From an uncultured Alphaproteobacteria bacterium (lineage in GTDB: Bacteria > Pseudomonadota > Alphaproteobacteria > Micavibrionales > Micavibrionaceae), in the NCBI GenBank assembly GCA_937931645.1, contig CALHAR010000008.1, positions 1-64,000 on the forward strand: DNA of 64,000 nucleotides, written 5' to 3'. This document shows, piece by piece, positions 1 through 8,841 of this stretch (its first letter is position 1; each line of letters begins with the position of its first letter). The notes beneath the pieces are model-generated. The model saw only the letters and a list, made by a program, of their open reading frames with translations, ran no database searches and was not told the DNA's origin. A program made the position numbers and the translations under genes.

Positions 1-523
1 AGTTGAACTAACATCAATTGTTGACTCTCATCTTGGACGTGCTTCTTTCTTACTTAATAATGTATGGGTTGGAGTGCCAACAACGACAACAGAAGAGACG
101 GTTGATCAGTTTGTTTATACCGTATCAGATTTTGATGGTGATACATCAACAGCAACGTTAACCGTTTCTGGTAACAGCTTTGATAATGTCATTGATATCA
201 ATGGATCGGGTAATTTTTATGGTACGAGCGACTCAGACTTATTCTTGTTTGATACCATTGGTGAAGGTATAGCCACATTACGTAATTTTGATTTAGGTGA
301 AGACGCTCTTGACTTGTCTAGCGTGTTGGAAGGGTTTGATCCTTTAACAGATGCTATTAATGATTTTGTGTATTCCACTCAATCAACAGGTGGTGATACT
401 ATTATTTCGGTGGATATTGACGGTAATGGTGGCGCAAGTGATGCCCAAGCAATCGCTCAACTGGATGGTGTAACTGGTCAGTCATTACAAGATCTTATCG
501 ATAACGGTAATATCATCGTATAA
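1..523 (+). CDS. C-terminal end of a large type I-secreted adhesin (RTX/VCBS class), partial at window start
   Basis: The frame is open from the first bases to a TAA at 521-523, so this is the 3' end of a longer gene. The visible 170 or so residues are Asp/Gly/Thr-rich and low in Lys/Arg, as in secreted repeat adhesins. The tail (nucleotides about 220-520) resembles the type I secretion C-terminal target domain of VCA0849-like proteins: a LFLFDTIGEG start, an ALDLSSVLEG stretch, a VDIDGNGG turn and an end in NGNIIV, which would be the uncleaved C-terminal export signal. The genes for an outer-membrane channel, ABC exporter and HlyD adaptor follow directly, which is the usual arrangement for LapA-like giant adhesins. 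The repeat region and N-terminus lie outside the window, so ligand and size are unknown. The family call comes from the tail and the context. Confidence 0.85.
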   Translation, partial: VELTSIVDSHLGRASFLLNNVWVGVPTTTTEETVDQFVYTVSDFDGDTSTATLTVSGNSFDNVIDINGSGNFYGTSDSDLFLFDTIGEGIATLRNFDLGEDALDLSSVLEGFDPLTDAINDFVYSTQSTGGDTIISVDIDGNGGASDAQAIAQLDGVTGQSLQDLIDNGNIIV

Positions 524-576
524 TAATTTGAAAACTTGATACTATTAAGCCGAGTTTTTCATATATAATGTATGAT

Positions 577-610
577 GCATAACCCTTAGATTTTAAGGGT
601 TATGCTATTT
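577..610 (+). terminator. Rho-independent terminator after the adhesin gene
   Basis: A perfect 11-bp inverted repeat, GCATAACCCTT at 577-587 and its complement at 595-605, encloses a 7-nt AT loop and is followed by TATTT. It lies 54 bp after the adhesin stop and separates the adhesin transcript from the exporter genes. Confidence 0.75.
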
Positions 611-761
611 AAGAGGTTAATTTTCAATATGTGAAATACAAACAAGCTATTGAAATACAACAAAATGCTTGCACTTATGTAGAAAAAAGGACATAACTAG
701 CAAGAAATTAAAAAAATTTAGGATAAATTTATTACAATTTTTTATTAGTGAGGATCATCTA

Positions 762-2150
762 ATGATACGCCAAAAAACAAACAATTTAATTAAATGCGCT
801 ACTTTAACAGTGTCGTGTATCGCTTTAGTCGTTTTAACGGCTCCTGTTAACGCACAAGACTCTGGACAAATGACTTTGTCAGAAGCGATCTCTGCGGGTG
901 TATTGACAAACCCAGAATATGGGATTGTTGCAGGAACGCGTCGTGCGACAGATGAGGAATTAAATCAAGCAAAAGCACTTTACCTGCCTTCTATTGATTT
1001 TAGTGGTGATACAGGTGTTGAATATACTGACGATGTTGGAACACGTGGTGGTCTTGATGGAGATGAAGAAGAATCGTTATTCCGTTACGAAGCAGGCTTA
1101 ACACTCACGCAGTTATTGTTTGATGGTTGGGAAACAAAATATGAAAATGATCGTCAAAAGCACCGTGTCCAATCTTCTGCGCATCGTGTTCGTGAAACGT
1201 CAGAGTTAGTTGGTCTTTCTATTGTTGAAAGTTTTCTTGAGGTTATCCGCCAACGTGAGTTGTTAAACATTACACGTGAGAATGTGAACGAGCATCTTGC
1301 AATCATGGATTTGATTAATAATGGTGTTGAGGCTGGGCGTTCTACGCAAGCTGACCTTGAGCAAATTAAAGCGCGTGTCGCTTCTGCTCGTGCTCAAGAG
1401 TCAACAATTCGTCAACAGCTCCGTATTGCAGAGTCTAACTTCCGCCGTGAAGTCGGTGATGATCCAAGAGCTTTAGTTCTTCCTGAGATTCCTGTGACGT
1501 CTGTGACAGCAAATGTTGAAGAAGAAGTGAAAACGGCTCTTACGCAAAGCCCAACTTTAGATATTTCTCAATCTGATTCTAATGTGGCTTATGCTGAATA
1601 TAAAGGAACTGGTTCTACTTTATATCCTCAACTTGATTTCCAAGCAAATGCTCGTCAAGGAAGTAACCTTGGTGGTCTTGATGGACGTGACCGTAGTGCT
1701 TCTGCATTGCTTGTTGCAAACTGGAATTTATATCGTGGTGGTGGTGACATTGCTCGAGTACGTGAGTTCACACATAGATATGAAGTATCAAAAGAACAGC
1801 GTGCAGATACGGCTCGTGCGATTGAAGATGAAGTGCGTCAAACTTGGGCGCGTATGGTGTCATCAGGCGAGCGTGCCAGAGAATTTTCTGCGCAGGCGGC
1901 TGCAAACTCTGAAGTAGTTCGCGCGTATAAAGATCAGTTCTCTTTAGATAGACGTACATTATTGGATGTTCTTGATGCACAGAACGAGCTGTTTGTTTCA
2001 CGCTCAAACGTCATTAACTCTGAATTTCTAGAAATGTTTTCAATTTTTAGCTTATTAGCGTTAAAAGGTGAGCTGTTGCCGACGTTGAATGTTGCTTACC
2101 CTCGTGAAAGCGCGACTATTGAAACACCTGATTATGTAGTTGATCGTTAG
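762..2150 (+). CDS. TolC-family outer-membrane channel of a type I secretion system
   Basis: This protein forms the trimeric outer-membrane exit duct for the type I exporter encoded next to it. The reading frame is open from 669, but the ATG at 762 is preferred: it follows a GTGAGGA ribosome-binding site at 748-754, and the protein then begins with a classical signal peptide (MIRQKTNN, a hydrophobic stretch, and a likely cut after VNAQ). The mature part opens with the MTLSEAI motif of TolC/OEP proteins and has two long helical repeats rich in Ala, Gln and Glu, as expected of the alpha-barrel. At 462 residues it has the usual family length. It lies between two strong terminators and so may be transcribed alone, although it clearly belongs with the adhesin and the ABC/HlyD genes. 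The family is certain; the cargo is inferred from context. Confidence 0.92.
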   Translation: MIRQKTNNLIKCATLTVSCIALVVLTAPVNAQDSGQMTLSEAISAGVLTNPEYGIVAGTRRATDEELNQAKALYLPSIDFSGDTGVEYTDDVGTRGGLDGDEEESLFRYEAGLTLTQLLFDGWETKYENDRQKHRVQSSAHRVRETSELVGLSIVESFLEVIRQRELLNITRENVNEHLAIMDLINNGVEAGRSTQADLEQIKARVASARAQESTIRQQLRIAESNFRREVGDDPRALVLPEIPVTSVTANVEEEVKTALTQSPTLDISQSDSNVAYAEYKGTGSTLYPQLDFQANARQGSNLGGLDGRDRSASALLVANWNLYRGGGDIARVREFTHRYEVSKEQRADTARAIEDEVRQTWARMVSSGERAREFSAQAAANSEVVRAYKDQFSLDRRTLLDVLDAQNELFVSRSNVINSEFLEMFSIFSLLALKGELLPTLNVAYPRESATIETPDYVVDR

Positions 2151-2191
2151 TCCGAAACTCGGCTATAAATTCTAAGTTTTATTATTAATTT

Positions 2192-2229
2192 TTAAGGGAG
2201 TCTATGTTAGACTCCCTTAATGTTTTTTA
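2192..2229 (+). terminator. Rho-independent terminator after the TolC-like gene
   Basis: A perfect 13-bp stem (TTAAGGGAGTCTA at 2192-2204 pairing with 2208-2220) has a 3-nt loop and is followed by TGTTTTTTAT. It lies 41 bp after the channel gene stop and just upstream of the ABC exporter start. Confidence 0.85.
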
Positions 2230-2251
2230 TAACAAGTATTTAGGATAAATA

Positions 2252-4636
2252 GTGGCAAGCGAAGACAATTCCTCAAAAGATTCCAAACAACAAGGGAAGC
2301 AGTATAATGTTGACCCTAATAACCCTTATTCGGATGAATCTGCCGATACGGCTGGAGAACAAAGACAAAGCCAAGATTTGTCCAATAAAAGTGCCGGTAG
2401 TGATAAAGCTCATGAGCAAGGATCTGATGTTTGGCCTTTAGAGGCAGATCGTGTTGCCATTCATGACCCTCTTGTTAATTGTTTACAGCTATTGGCGGGC
2501 CATTATGGCCGTCGTGCCAGTGTCGCTTCTTTAACGGCCGGCCTTCCCATTCCAAAAGGTGGAATTACGCCTGTTTTATTTGAGCGTGCTGCCGAGCGCG
2601 CGAGTCTAAACTCTTTTATGGTTGAACGCACCTTAGATTCGCTTGCGATTGCGCCTAACTTGCCTTGTATTATGGTTTTAGAAGGTAACCAGGCTTGTAT
2701 TTTGTGGGAGGTTAAACAACCTAAACAAAAGAAGGGCGCGAGTAAGAAAAAAGTTATGGTTCATCCTGAGGCACGCTTTGTTGTGCAGTTCCCAGAAACG
2801 GGTGATGAGCGTCAGGAGATTTCATTACAAGATTTAGAAAAAGTTTATACAGATTACGTGTTTTACGTCCGTCCTATCGCCCGTATTGATGATCGTGCGG
2901 GTCCTGCTGAAATAGACAATGCGCGTAGCTGGTTTTGGTCCGCACTTTGGGAAAATAAAAACATTTATGTTGAGGTGATAGCGGCAGCGGTGATGATTAA
3001 CCTTTTTGCCTTGGGATCGTCGCTATTTGTGATGAATGTTTACGACCGTGTAGTGCCTAATAATGCGATTGAGACACTTTGGGTGCTGGCAGTTGGTGTT
3101 ATCATTGTCTATGTCTTTGACTTTATATTAAAGAATCTGCGGGCTCATTTTTTGGATCATGCGGGTCGTATGGCTGATGTAAAAGTTTCTGCTCGGTTGT
3201 TTGAACAAATGCTCGGAATGACGATGGAGGCACGCCCTGCGAGTGCAGGTGTTATGGCTTCACATATGCGTGAGTTTGAGACTTTGCGCGATTTCTTCAC
3301 ATCTGCAACCCTAGCAGCGTTGATTGATTTACCGTTTATTTTCTTCTTTATTGCTATCATTGCTGTGATAGGTGGTCCTGTTGCTTTTGTACCTTTGGCT
3401 GCAATCCCTATCGTTCTTGCAGTTGGTATGGCGTTACAAAAGCCATTACAGGCGGCTATTAAGCAATCTATGATGGAAAGTGCGTTAAAAAATGCGCTGC
3501 TTTTTGAAACAATCTCTGGGTTAGAAACAGTCAAGGTGCAGGCTGCTGAAGGACATACACAAAGACGGTGGGAAGAACTGACAGATAAATCATCGCGTAC
3601 GTCTGTAAAAACACGCCGTGTAAATTCCTTTGCTTTGAACTTTGCGACCTTTGTTCAACAACTTGTGAGTGTTTTCGTTGTTATTGTTGGGGTTTTCTTA
3701 ATTAAGGAGGCCGAAATCTCTATGGGAGCGTTGATTGCTTGCGTTATTTTATCGGGTCGCGCTATGGCGCCACTGGCTCAAATTGCTGGACTTCTTACTC
3801 GTATGCATCAATCGGCAGAAAGTTTGAGTCAGCTTGACGATTTGATGAAAAAGGATGTTGAACGTCCTACAGGAAAACATTTTATATCAATGCCTTCTAT
3901 TAAAGGGAAAATTGAATTTCGTGATGTTTTGTTTCACTACCCTAACCAAACAGTTCCTACGTTGAATGGTTTAAACTTTACGTTACAGGCTGGTGACCAT
4001 GTTGGTATTATTGGTGCGGTCGGGTCTGGTAAGACAACGATTGAGCGGCTTTTGATTAATCTGTATCAACCAGATAGTGGAAGTGTTCAGCTTGATGGGA
4101 CAGATGTTCGTCAAATTGATCCAGGTGACTTACGTCGTAACGTTGGGGCTGTACAGCAAAGCCCGCAACTATTTTATGGGTCTGTACGTGAAAATATGAC
4201 TATGGGACATGAAATGGCGCCTGATCGTGCCGTTTTACGTGCTGCAGAATTGGCTGGTGTTACAGAATTTTTAAAAGAATCTCAAGCGGGACTTGATACG
4301 CAAGTAGGAGAACGTGGCGAAGCTCTATCAGGAGGACAGCGCCAATCTGTCGCTATTGCACGGGCGTTGCTTTATGATCCGCCTGTGCTTGTTCTGGATG
4401 AGCCGACAGCGTCCATGGATCCTGCGTCAGAAAACCGCCTTCGTAAACGTTTACATCATGTGATAGAAGGGCGTACGACTATTCTCATTACGCATAAAGG
4501 TTCGATGTTGACGTTGGTTGATAAACTAATCTTGCTTGATCGTGGTAAGCTTATTGCTTTTGGACCAAAAGATGAAGTTATCCGTAAATTGCAAGGCCGC
4601 CAATATGGAACGGCTGCTGAAAAAACAGAGATATAG
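2252..4636 (+). CDS. Type I secretion ABC exporter (LapB/LssB type) with degenerate C39-like N-terminal domain
   Basis: This is the inner-membrane ATP-driven permease that exports the adjacent adhesin. It starts at GTG 2252 behind TAGGA. The order is: a polar low-complexity head of about 60 residues; a C39-peptidase-like domain (about 70-200) opening DPLVNCLQLLAGHYG; a transmembrane domain (about 230-510); and a nucleotide-binding domain. Walker A (GAVGSGKTT) is near residue 588, the signature LSGGQRQS near 692, Walker B/D-loop (VLVLDEPTASMDP) near 712 and the H-loop histidine (LITHK) near 747. In my alignment the position of the C39 catalytic cysteine is proline and only the second, non-catalytic cysteine remains, so the domain should bind substrate and not cleave it. 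That matches the LapB/RTX subfamily. The HlyD gene begins 12 bp downstream. Confidence 0.93.
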   Translation: MASEDNSSKDSKQQGKQYNVDPNNPYSDESADTAGEQRQSQDLSNKSAGSDKAHEQGSDVWPLEADRVAIHDPLVNCLQLLAGHYGRRASVASLTAGLPIPKGGITPVLFERAAERASLNSFMVERTLDSLAIAPNLPCIMVLEGNQACILWEVKQPKQKKGASKKKVMVHPEARFVVQFPETGDERQEISLQDLEKVYTDYVFYVRPIARIDDRAGPAEIDNARSWFWSALWENKNIYVEVIAAAVMINLFALGSSLFVMNVYDRVVPNNAIETLWVLAVGVIIVYVFDFILKNLRAHFLDHAGRMADVKVSARLFEQMLGMTMEARPASAGVMASHMREFETLRDFFTSATLAALIDLPFIFFFIAIIAVIGGPVAFVPLAAIPIVLAVGMALQKPLQAAIKQSMMESALKNALLFETISGLETVKVQAAEGHTQRRWEELTDKSSRTSVKTRRVNSFALNFATFVQQLVSVFVVIVGVFLIKEAEISMGALIACVILSGRAMAPLAQIAGLLTRMHQSAESLSQLDDLMKKDVERPTGKHFISMPSIKGKIEFRDVLFHYPNQTVPTLNGLNFTLQAGDHVGIIGAVGSGKTTIERLLINLYQPDSGSVQLDGTDVRQIDPGDLRRNVGAVQQSPQLFYGSVRENMTMGHEMAPDRAVLRAAELAGVTEFLKESQAGLDTQVGERGEALSGGQRQSVAIARALLYDPPVLVLDEPTASMDPASENRLRKRLHHVIEGRTTILITHKGSMLTLVDKLILLDRGKLIAFGPKDEVIRKLQGRQYGTAAEKTEI

Positions 4637-4648
4637 AAGGTTTAAAAG

Positions 4649-6100
4649 ATGTTGGGTAAAAAGAAAAAACCAATCCAAGAAATAACTGGAACAGACCAAA
4701 ATCTTGCTGATGCTATGAAGTTGCAGGCACGTGAAAATATGACAGATGCTGAGCTTGCGGCAGATGATAAAAAGCAATGGTTAGCGGAACATATGAACCG
4801 CGTACAGGCTCACGGAGAACGTTTCTTTTCAACGGATGAAGATTTGCCGTTATCTTCTCATCTGTTACTTTTCTTCATTCTGGCTTTTTTTGGTATTTTC
4901 TTTTTATGGGCCAGTTTTGCTCAACTAGATGAAGTAACCCGCGGCGATGGAACCGTTGTACCGTCTAGTGAAGTTCAAAGAATATCCTCTCTTGAAGGGG
5001 GAATCATTGAAGAATTTTATTTTAAAAAAGGCGATGAGGTCAAAAAAGGTGACACGCTTGTTCGCCTTAGTGATATTGCGGCCTCTTCTGATTTGGGCTC
5101 AAACGAAGCCCGCTATTTGGGGTTATTAGCAACTGTCTCTAGGTTACAGGCTGAGGTTGAGGGGCGTGTCCCTAGCTTCCCTGATGAGGTGATGCAAGGT
5201 GCGCCGCAAAGCGTTACCGAAGAAATGAATGCGTACCGTGCCAACAAAGATCAAATGGCCAGTCAAACCTCGATTATGGAGCAACAAAAATCACAACGGT
5301 CACAAGAGTTAAGTGAGCTACAAATCCGTGCGAGCGATATTCGGGGGCAGTTAGGGTTGGTGCGTGAAGAAAAGCAAATGGTTGCGCCACTGGTTGATAA
5401 AGGGTCTGCCCCACGGATGGAGTTATTACAGCTTGATCGTCAGATTAAAGAACAACAAACAGAATTAAACGGTGTGTTGTCTGCTGTGCCGCGCGCTCGT
5501 TCCGCGATTGGTGAGGCGAATGCGCGTATCCGTGAAGTCAGGTCTGCGGCAAAAGCGGCGGCGCAAACGGAGTTATCGGCTAAATTAATTGAGATGAATG
5601 CCATTAAGCAAGGCTTAGCAGGACTTCAGGATAGAAAGACGCGTGCCGATATTAAATCTCCCGTTGATGGATTTATTAAAGATTTAAAAGTTTATACTGT
5701 CGGCGGCGTGGTTCAGCCTGGACAAGAATTTATTGAAATTGTTCCTAAAGATGACCAACTTTTGGTTGAAGTAAAAATCAATCCAAAAGACATTGCATTT
5801 TTATATCCAGAACAACCGGGCATTGTAAAAATTACCGCTTATGACTTTGCCATTTATGGTGGTTTAAAAGCTAAGGTTGTAAGTATCTCACCTGATGCAG
5901 TGACCAATGAAGAAGGCGATAGTTTCTATGTGGTGACGATGCTAACCGAAGAAAGTGCGCTAAAACGTCGGGGTGAAGTTTTGCCTATTATTCCAGGAAT
6001 GATTGCGTCTGTTGATATTTTGACAGGAGAAAAAACAGTCATGGAATATCTACTTAAACCATTTATTAAAACGCTTAATAACTCTCTTAGTGAACGCTAG
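4649..6100 (+). CDS. HlyD-family membrane fusion protein (type I secretion adaptor)
   Basis: This periplasmic adaptor links the ABC exporter to the TolC-like channel. It has 483 residues: a polar cytoplasmic head (1-70), one membrane span (about 71-90), and then a lipoyl/barrel-sandwich half-motif (SLEGGIIEEFYFKKGDEV). A long coiled-coil hairpin rich in Gln, Glu, Ala and Arg follows (about 150-330), then the second lipoyl half (IKSPVDGFIKDLKVYTVGGV) and a beta-barrel with the family-typical VVQPGQEFIEIVP. The architecture and length match LapC/HlyD proteins. The ATG at 4649 lies 12 bp after the exporter stop and behind GAAGG, so the two are co-transcribed. The next gene, thrS, follows after only 33 bp with no terminator visible, so read-through is possible. 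Confidence 0.94.
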   Translation: MLGKKKKPIQEITGTDQNLADAMKLQARENMTDAELAADDKKQWLAEHMNRVQAHGERFFSTDEDLPLSSHLLLFFILAFFGIFFLWASFAQLDEVTRGDGTVVPSSEVQRISSLEGGIIEEFYFKKGDEVKKGDTLVRLSDIAASSDLGSNEARYLGLLATVSRLQAEVEGRVPSFPDEVMQGAPQSVTEEMNAYRANKDQMASQTSIMEQQKSQRSQELSELQIRASDIRGQLGLVREEKQMVAPLVDKGSAPRMELLQLDRQIKEQQTELNGVLSAVPRARSAIGEANARIREVRSAAKAAAQTELSAKLIEMNAIKQGLAGLQDRKTRADIKSPVDGFIKDLKVYTVGGVVQPGQEFIEIVPKDDQLLVEVKINPKDIAFLYPEQPGIVKITAYDFAIYGGLKAKVVSISPDAVTNEEGDSFYVVTMLTEESALKRRGEVLPIIPGMIASVDILTGEKTVMEYLLKPFIKTLNNSLSER

Positions 6101-6133
6101 ACAGTATGGTTTCTAGGTATTAAAACGATAGCT

Positions 6134-8116
6134 ATGGAAGCGATAAAGAAAAATAACGACATGATTAAAATTACATTGCCTGATGGCGCAGTGCGTGAGT
6201 ATGACGCAGGAACGAGCGGCCTAGATATTGCCAATAGCATTTCTAAGTCTTTGGCTAAGTCTTGTGTGGCTATTTATATCGATGGTGAGCTAAGGGATTT
6301 ATCCTTACCAATTGAGGCAGATGCCTCTATCGCTTTGGTTAAACGTGATAGTGATGAAGCGCTAGAGATGATCCGTCATGATGCCGCGCATGTGATGGCA
6401 GAGGCGGTACAAAATTTATTTCCTGGTACGCAGGTTACTATCGGTCCAGCTATTGAAAATGGGTTTTATTATGATTTTGCCCGTGATGAACCTTTTAGTA
6501 CCGAAGATTTCCCAAAAATTGAAAAAGAAATGCGTAAGATTATTGAGCGTAATTCTGCTTTTACTCGTGAAGTTTGGTCGCGAAATGATGCTATTCAATA
6601 TTTTAAAGATAAGGGCGAGCTTTATAAAGCGGAACTGATTGAAGATTTACCTGCTGATGAACAGATTACAATCTACCGCCAAGGGGATTGGCTTGATTTA
6701 TGTCGTGGCCCTCATCTGCCATCAACAAAGCATGTTGGATCTGCTTTTAAGATAATGAAGGTAGCAGGGGCATATTGGCGCGGGGATTCGTCTAAATCGA
6801 TGCTTACTCGTATTTATGGGACAGCGTGGCGTGATCAAAAAGAACTTGATGCCCATTTAAAACAATTAGAAGAAGCTGAAGCGCGCGATCATCGTAAGTT
6901 GGGCGCAGAGATGGACTTATTCCATATACAGTCTGAAGCGCAAGGTTCGGTTTTTTGGCATCCTAAAGGGTTTCATATTTATAATCAGATGGAACAATAT
7001 ATTCGCCGCCGTTTGAATGATAGCGGGTACAAAGAAGTGAAGACTCCGCAATTAATCGATAATAAATTGTGGGAAGCCTCTGGTCACTGGGGTAAGTACC
7101 GTGAAAATATGTTTGTGGTTCCCGACGTTGTGCCAAATACAGAAGAAGGCGGTAAAGTTTTTAAAGAAGAACCGACAAAATTTATGGCTTTAAAACCGAT
7201 GAACTGCCCGGCGCATGTTCAGATTTTTAATCAAGGTTTAAAATCATATCGTGATCTGCCCATGCGTATGGCTGAATTTGGGTGCTGTCATAGAAATGAG
7301 GCTCACGGTGGCTTACATGGTCTTATGCGGGTTCGTCAAATGACTCAAGATGATGCACATATCTTTTGTACTGAAGATCAAATTATGGATGAATCCATTG
7401 AATTTTGTTCGTTGGTGACCAATGTTTATAAAGATTTAGGTTTTAATGATGTACGTGTTGTACTCGCGCTTCGCCCTGAGCAGCGCGCAGGTACAGATGA
7501 AACATGGGATAAAGCAGAAGAAGGGTTGCGCCAAGCACTGATTAAGGCTGGCTTAAACTTTGAGGAAGAAGAAGGCGAAGGCGCATTCTATGGCCCTAAG
7601 GTTGAATATCATATTCGTGATGCGATTGGCCGTAGCTGGCAATGTGGAACACTTCAACTTGACTTTGTTCTGCCAGAACGTCTGGACGCAAGCTATATTG
7701 GAGAAGATGGTAATAAGCATCGTCCTGTTATGCTTCACCGTGCGGTTTTGGGTACATTAGAGCGCTTTATCGGCATTATGATTGAAAGTTATGCAGGGAA
7801 GCTGCCGCTTTGGTTACAGCCCGTTCAATGTGTTGTGGCGACCATTACTGGGGATGCGAATGATTATGCGAAAAAAGTCTATGATGATTTAATTTCTGCG
7901 GGTGTTCGCGCTGAACTAGACGTACGGAATGAAAAAATTAATAAAAAAGTCCGTGAGCATTCCTTAGCCAAGGTTCCTGCCTTGTTTGTGGTTGGTATGC
8001 GCGAGGCTGAAGAGAATAAAGTGGCTATTCGCCGCCTCGGTAGTCAAGACCAGAACATAGAAACTCTTGAAAAAGCCATAGAATCTCTTGCTTTAGAAGC
8101 AAAAGCACCTTATTAA
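6134..8116 (+). CDS. thrS: Threonyl-tRNA synthetase
   Basis: It charges tRNA-Thr with threonine in the cytoplasm. It has the full class II layout: an N-terminal TGS domain ([18 protein letters not shown]), an editing domain with the [10 protein letters not shown] motif, and a catalytic core. The core contains zinc ligands (Cys in [10 protein letters not shown]), motif 2 ([18 protein letters not shown]) and motif 3 near [18 protein letters not shown], followed by an anticodon-binding domain. At 660 residues it is slightly longer than most family members because the frame starts at ATG 6134. A second ATG at 6161 gives the more typical beginning MIKITLPDG. Neither has a strong ribosome-binding site, so the start is uncertain by nine residues. 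infC follows, as in many bacteria. Confidence 0.97.
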   Translation: MEAIKKNNDMIKITLPDGAVREYDAGTSGLDIANSISKSLAKSCVAIYIDGELRDLSLPIEADASIALVKRDSDEALEMIRHDAAHVMAEAVQNLFPGTQVTIGPAIENGFYYDFARDEPFSTEDFPKIEKEMRKIIERNSAFTREVWSRNDAIQYFKDKGELYKAELIEDLPADEQITIYRQGDWLDLCRGPHLPSTKHVGSAFKIMKVAGAYWRGDSSKSMLTRIYGTAWRDQKELDAHLKQLEEAEARDHRKLGAEMDLFHIQSEAQGSVFWHPKGFHIYNQMEQYIRRRLNDSGYKEVKTPQLIDNKLWEASGHWGKYRENMFVVPDVVPNTEEGGKVFKEEPTKFMALKPMNCPAHVQIFNQGLKSYRDLPMRMAEFGCCHRNEAHGGLHGLMRVRQMTQDDAHIFCTEDQIMDESIEFCSLVTNVYKDLGFNDVRVVLALRPEQRAGTDETWDKAEEGLRQALIKAGLNFEEEEGEGAFYGPKVEYHIRDAIGRSWQCGTLQLDFVLPERLDASYIGEDGNKHRPVMLHRAVLGTLERFIGIMIESYAGKLPLWLQPVQCVVATITGDANDYAKKVYDDLISAGVRAELDVRNEKINKKVREHSLAKVPALFVVGMREAEENKVAIRRLGSQDQNIETLEKAIESLALEAKAPY

Positions 8117-8179
8117 TTCTTTATTCATAAAGAGTATTTATATTCGTTAGAGACTTTAACAAAATAGGAGACACAAGCC

Positions 8180-8833
8180 ATCGCTAGACCACCATTTCAA
8201 CCCCCGAAAAAGAGGGGTCCTAGAATTAACAATGATATTACTGCTGAGCAAGTTCGTGTTGTCGCGGCAGATGGAGAAATGTTAGGTGTGATGAGTGTCG
8301 CCGAAGGTGTGAAAGCTGCTGAAGCTGCTGGCCTTGATCTCGTTGAAGTCTCCCCCAACGCTGATATTCCTGTTTGTAAGATTTTAGATTTTGGTAAATT
8401 TAAATATGAACAACAGAAGAAAGCCGCAGAGGCGCGTAAAAAGCAAAAAACCGTTGATGTGAAAGAAATTAAAGTTCGCCCAACAATTGGCGAGCATGAT
8501 TATGGTGTGAAATTAAAAGCGGCTAAAAAGTTTTTGGGGAACGAAGACAAAGTTAAAGTAACACTTCGTTTTCGTGGTCGTGAAATGGCGCATAAGGAAA
8601 TGGCGGCAAAATTATTAGACCGTATCCGTGATGACTTGGCAGAACTTTCAAAGGTTGAATTTGAACCAAAGATGGAAGGTCGTCAGATGATTATGATTTT
8701 GGCACCAGACAAAACAGCGGCAGAGCGTGTTGCAAAACAACGGGCCTTAGAGGCCAAAGAGCAAGAAGCGCGTGAAAAAGCAGAAGCGAACGAAGCGGCG
8801 CAAGAAAAACTTGCCGAAAGTACAGTTGATTAA
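8180..8833 (+). CDS. infC: Translation initiation factor IF-3, ATC start codon
   Basis: IF-3 binds the 30S subunit, keeps the subunits apart and checks the start codon and initiator tRNA. The first in-frame ATG (8279) would remove the conserved N-terminus. The frame continues upstream through [13 protein letters not shown] and [15 protein letters not shown], which is IF-3 sequence, to an ATC at 8180. This ATC sits 9 nt after a good ribosome-binding site (TAGGAG, 8165-8170). The 217-residue product matches the family. IF-3 genes typically use AUU/AUC starts because IF-3 discriminates against them and so limits its own synthesis; the same autoregulation is inferred here. The C-terminal tail is Glu/Ala/Lys-rich. 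rpmI and rplT, often the next genes, do not follow; an opposite-strand ABC gene does. Confidence 0.93.
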   Translation: MARPPFQPPKKRGPRINNDITAEQVRVVAADGEMLGVMSVAEGVKAAEAAGLDLVEVSPNADIPVCKILDFGKFKYEQQKKAAEARKKQKTVDVKEIKVRPTIGEHDYGVKLKAAKKFLGNEDKVKVTLRFRGREMAHKEMAAKLLDRIRDDLAELSKVEFEPKMEGRQMIMILAPDKTAAERVAKQRALEAKEQEAREKAEANEAAQEKLAESTVD

Positions 8834-8841
8834 ATTATCAG

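Noticed and set aside
8119-8134. Terminator between thrS and infC
   Set aside because: The TCTTTAT/ATAAAGA stem has only AT pairs apart from one, and lacks a T-tract; it is too weak to call.
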